From positions 9,858,001 to 9,922,000 of the forward strand of contig NZ_CP107905.1 of assembly GCF_036014015.1 (NCBI RefSeq): DNA of 64,000 nt, written 5' to 3'. Both the position numbers and the translations under genes were made by a program. Source of the stretch: Streptomyces sp. NBC_00457 (GTDB lineage: Bacteria > Actinomycetota > Actinomycetes > Streptomycetales > Streptomycetaceae). This document shows, in pieces, positions 63,152-64,000 of the stretch; positions within the stretch are counted from its first letter, which is position 1; every line of letters begins with the position of its first letter. The notes under the pieces were generated by a model. The model saw only the letters and a list, made by a program, of their open reading frames with translations, was not told where the DNA came from and searched no databases.

Positions 63152-64000
63152 ATGTCATCTACGCGCATAGACGCCGCCGCTCTCCGCCGCCTCCCCAAGG
63201 CCGTCCTGCACGACCACCTCGACGGCGGACTGCGCCCCGCCACACTGGTGGAGCTGGCGGACGAGGTCGGCCACACCCTGCCCACCACCGACCCCGACGC
63301 CCTCGCCGCCTGGTACTTCGAGGCCGCGAACTCCGGCGACCTGGTCCGCTACATCGCCACCTTCGAGCACACCCTCGCCGTGATGCAGACCCGCGAGGGA
63401 CTGCTGCGCACCGCCGAGGAGTACGTCCTCGACCTCGCCGAGGACGGCGTGGTCTACGCCGAGACGCGGTACGCGCCCGAGCTGATGCTCAAGGGCGGGC
63501 TGACCCTGCCGGAGGTCGTCGAGACCGTGCAGCAGGGGCTGGCGGCCGGCATGGCGAAGGCGGCGGCCGCGGGCACGCCGGTCCGGATGGGCACGCTGCT
63601 GTGCGGGATGCGGATGTTCGACCGCGTCCGCGAGGCCGCCGACCTGGCCGTCGCCTTCCGGGACGCCGGAGTCGTCGGCTTCGACATCGCCGGCGCCGAG
63701 GACGGCTTCCCGCCCGCCGACCACCTCGCCGCCTTCGAGCATCTGCGTCGCGAGAGCGTCCCGTTCACGATCCACGCCGGCGAGGCGCACGGGCTGCCCA
63801 GCATCCACCAGGCCCTCCAGGTGTGCGGCGCCCAGCGCATCGGCCACGGCGTGCGGATCACCGAGGACATCGTGGACGGCAAGCTCGGCCGTCTCGCGGG
63901 CTGGGTACGGGACCGCCGTATCGCGCTGGAGATGTGCCCGACCTCCAACCTGCAGACCGGCGCCGCCACCTCGATCGCCGGCCACCCGATCACCGCCCTG
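63152..64000 (+). CDS. add: Adenosine deaminase (cut by window end)
   Basis: The first 283 codons of an amidohydrolase-fold deaminase; the C-terminus lies outside the window. [10 protein letters not shown] holds the metal ligands (HxH), then [41 protein letters not shown] and [15 protein letters not shown] give the substrate and metal sites of adenosine deaminase. It turns adenosine to inosine. GTCGAGGAACCACC lies upstream of the ATG. The alternative is a close relative acting on other purine nucleosides. Confidence 0.9.
   Translation, partial: MSSTRIDAAALRRLPKAVLHDHLDGGLRPATLVELADEVGHTLPTTDPDALAAWYFEAANSGDLVRYIATFEHTLAVMQTREGLLRTAEEYVLDLAEDGVVYAETRYAPELMLKGGLTLPEVVETVQQGLAAGMAKAAAAGTPVRMGTLLCGMRMFDRVREAADLAVAFRDAGVVGFDIAGAEDGFPPADHLAAFEHLRRESVPFTIHAGEAHGLPSIHQALQVCGAQRIGHGVRITEDIVDGKLGRLAGWVRDRRIALEMCPTSNLQTGAATSIAGHPITAL

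Overview
The window is high-GC actinobacterial DNA and almost certainly Streptomyces. Markers for this are a long chaplin with a sortase E-type signal, an SsgA-like sporulation protein, an NsdA/NsdB-type TPR regulator, a DUF397 protein, a GH19 chitinase behind DasR-like direct repeats, and third-codon GC bias with frequent GTG starts and likely leaderless starts. It looks like chromosome. I see no rRNA, tRNA, insertion sequence, integrase, phage gene or CRISPR array. About 60 genes are supported; the first and the last run off the window.

Layout. 1-4.8 kb: a minus-strand group of secreted carbohydrate-active proteins (GH76, GH2 with AbfB, and a cut protein) under a promoter with a perfect LacI-type palindrome. 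4.8-14.9 kb: acyl-CoA metabolism: a PaaK-type ligase, an alpha/beta hydrolase, a membrane sulfatase, then an acyl-CoA synthetase divergent from an enoyl-CoA hydratase, a DUF35 protein and two thiolase-fold proteins without a visible nucleophilic cysteine. 15-24 kb: small stress and cell-wall genes, a secreted amidase, a kinase-fold phosphotransferase, the Nsd-type regulator, a PAS-SpoIIE phosphatase and an SsgA-like protein with a Crp-type site upstream. 24-34.4 kb: single genes, including a Gfo/Idh/MocA dehydrogenase, a baeRF protein, a secreted S33 peptidase, the chaplin, a TetR/SDR divergent pair, and an ArsR-SRPBCC fusion with a 20-bp palindrome inside its promoter.

34.4-37 kb: a sulfonate-sulfur locus in which a 27-residue leader peptide with adjacent Cys codons precedes ssuD, which converges on an acyl-CoA dehydrogenase-like flavoprotein. 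37-38.6 kb: a YciI protein overlapping an ECF42-type sigma factor. 38.6-45.4 kb: the urea ABC transporter urtABCDE with a GlnR-like box, preceded by a cytosolic UrtA/AmiC-like protein and a divergent MarR regulator. 45.4-57 kb: GH19 chitinase, three NarL-type two-component systems, one in an operon with an MMPL exporter, and an O-acyltransferase. 57-64 kb: an lgt gene, small membrane and FG-GAP proteins, a divergent LysR/dgdA pair for 2,2-dialkylglycine decarboxylation, a VOC protein and the start of adenosine deaminase.

The most interesting signals are (i) an Asp-box-like secreted module of about 100 residues present three times in two neighbouring genes, (ii) the DUF35/double thiolase-like cluster, (iii) the Cys-codon leader peptide before ssuD, (iv) the ArsR-SRPBCC fusion with its palindromic leaderless promoter and internal ribosome binding site, and (v) the cysteine-free second chaplin domain. 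All functional calls rest on motifs and remembered family features; no database search was run.
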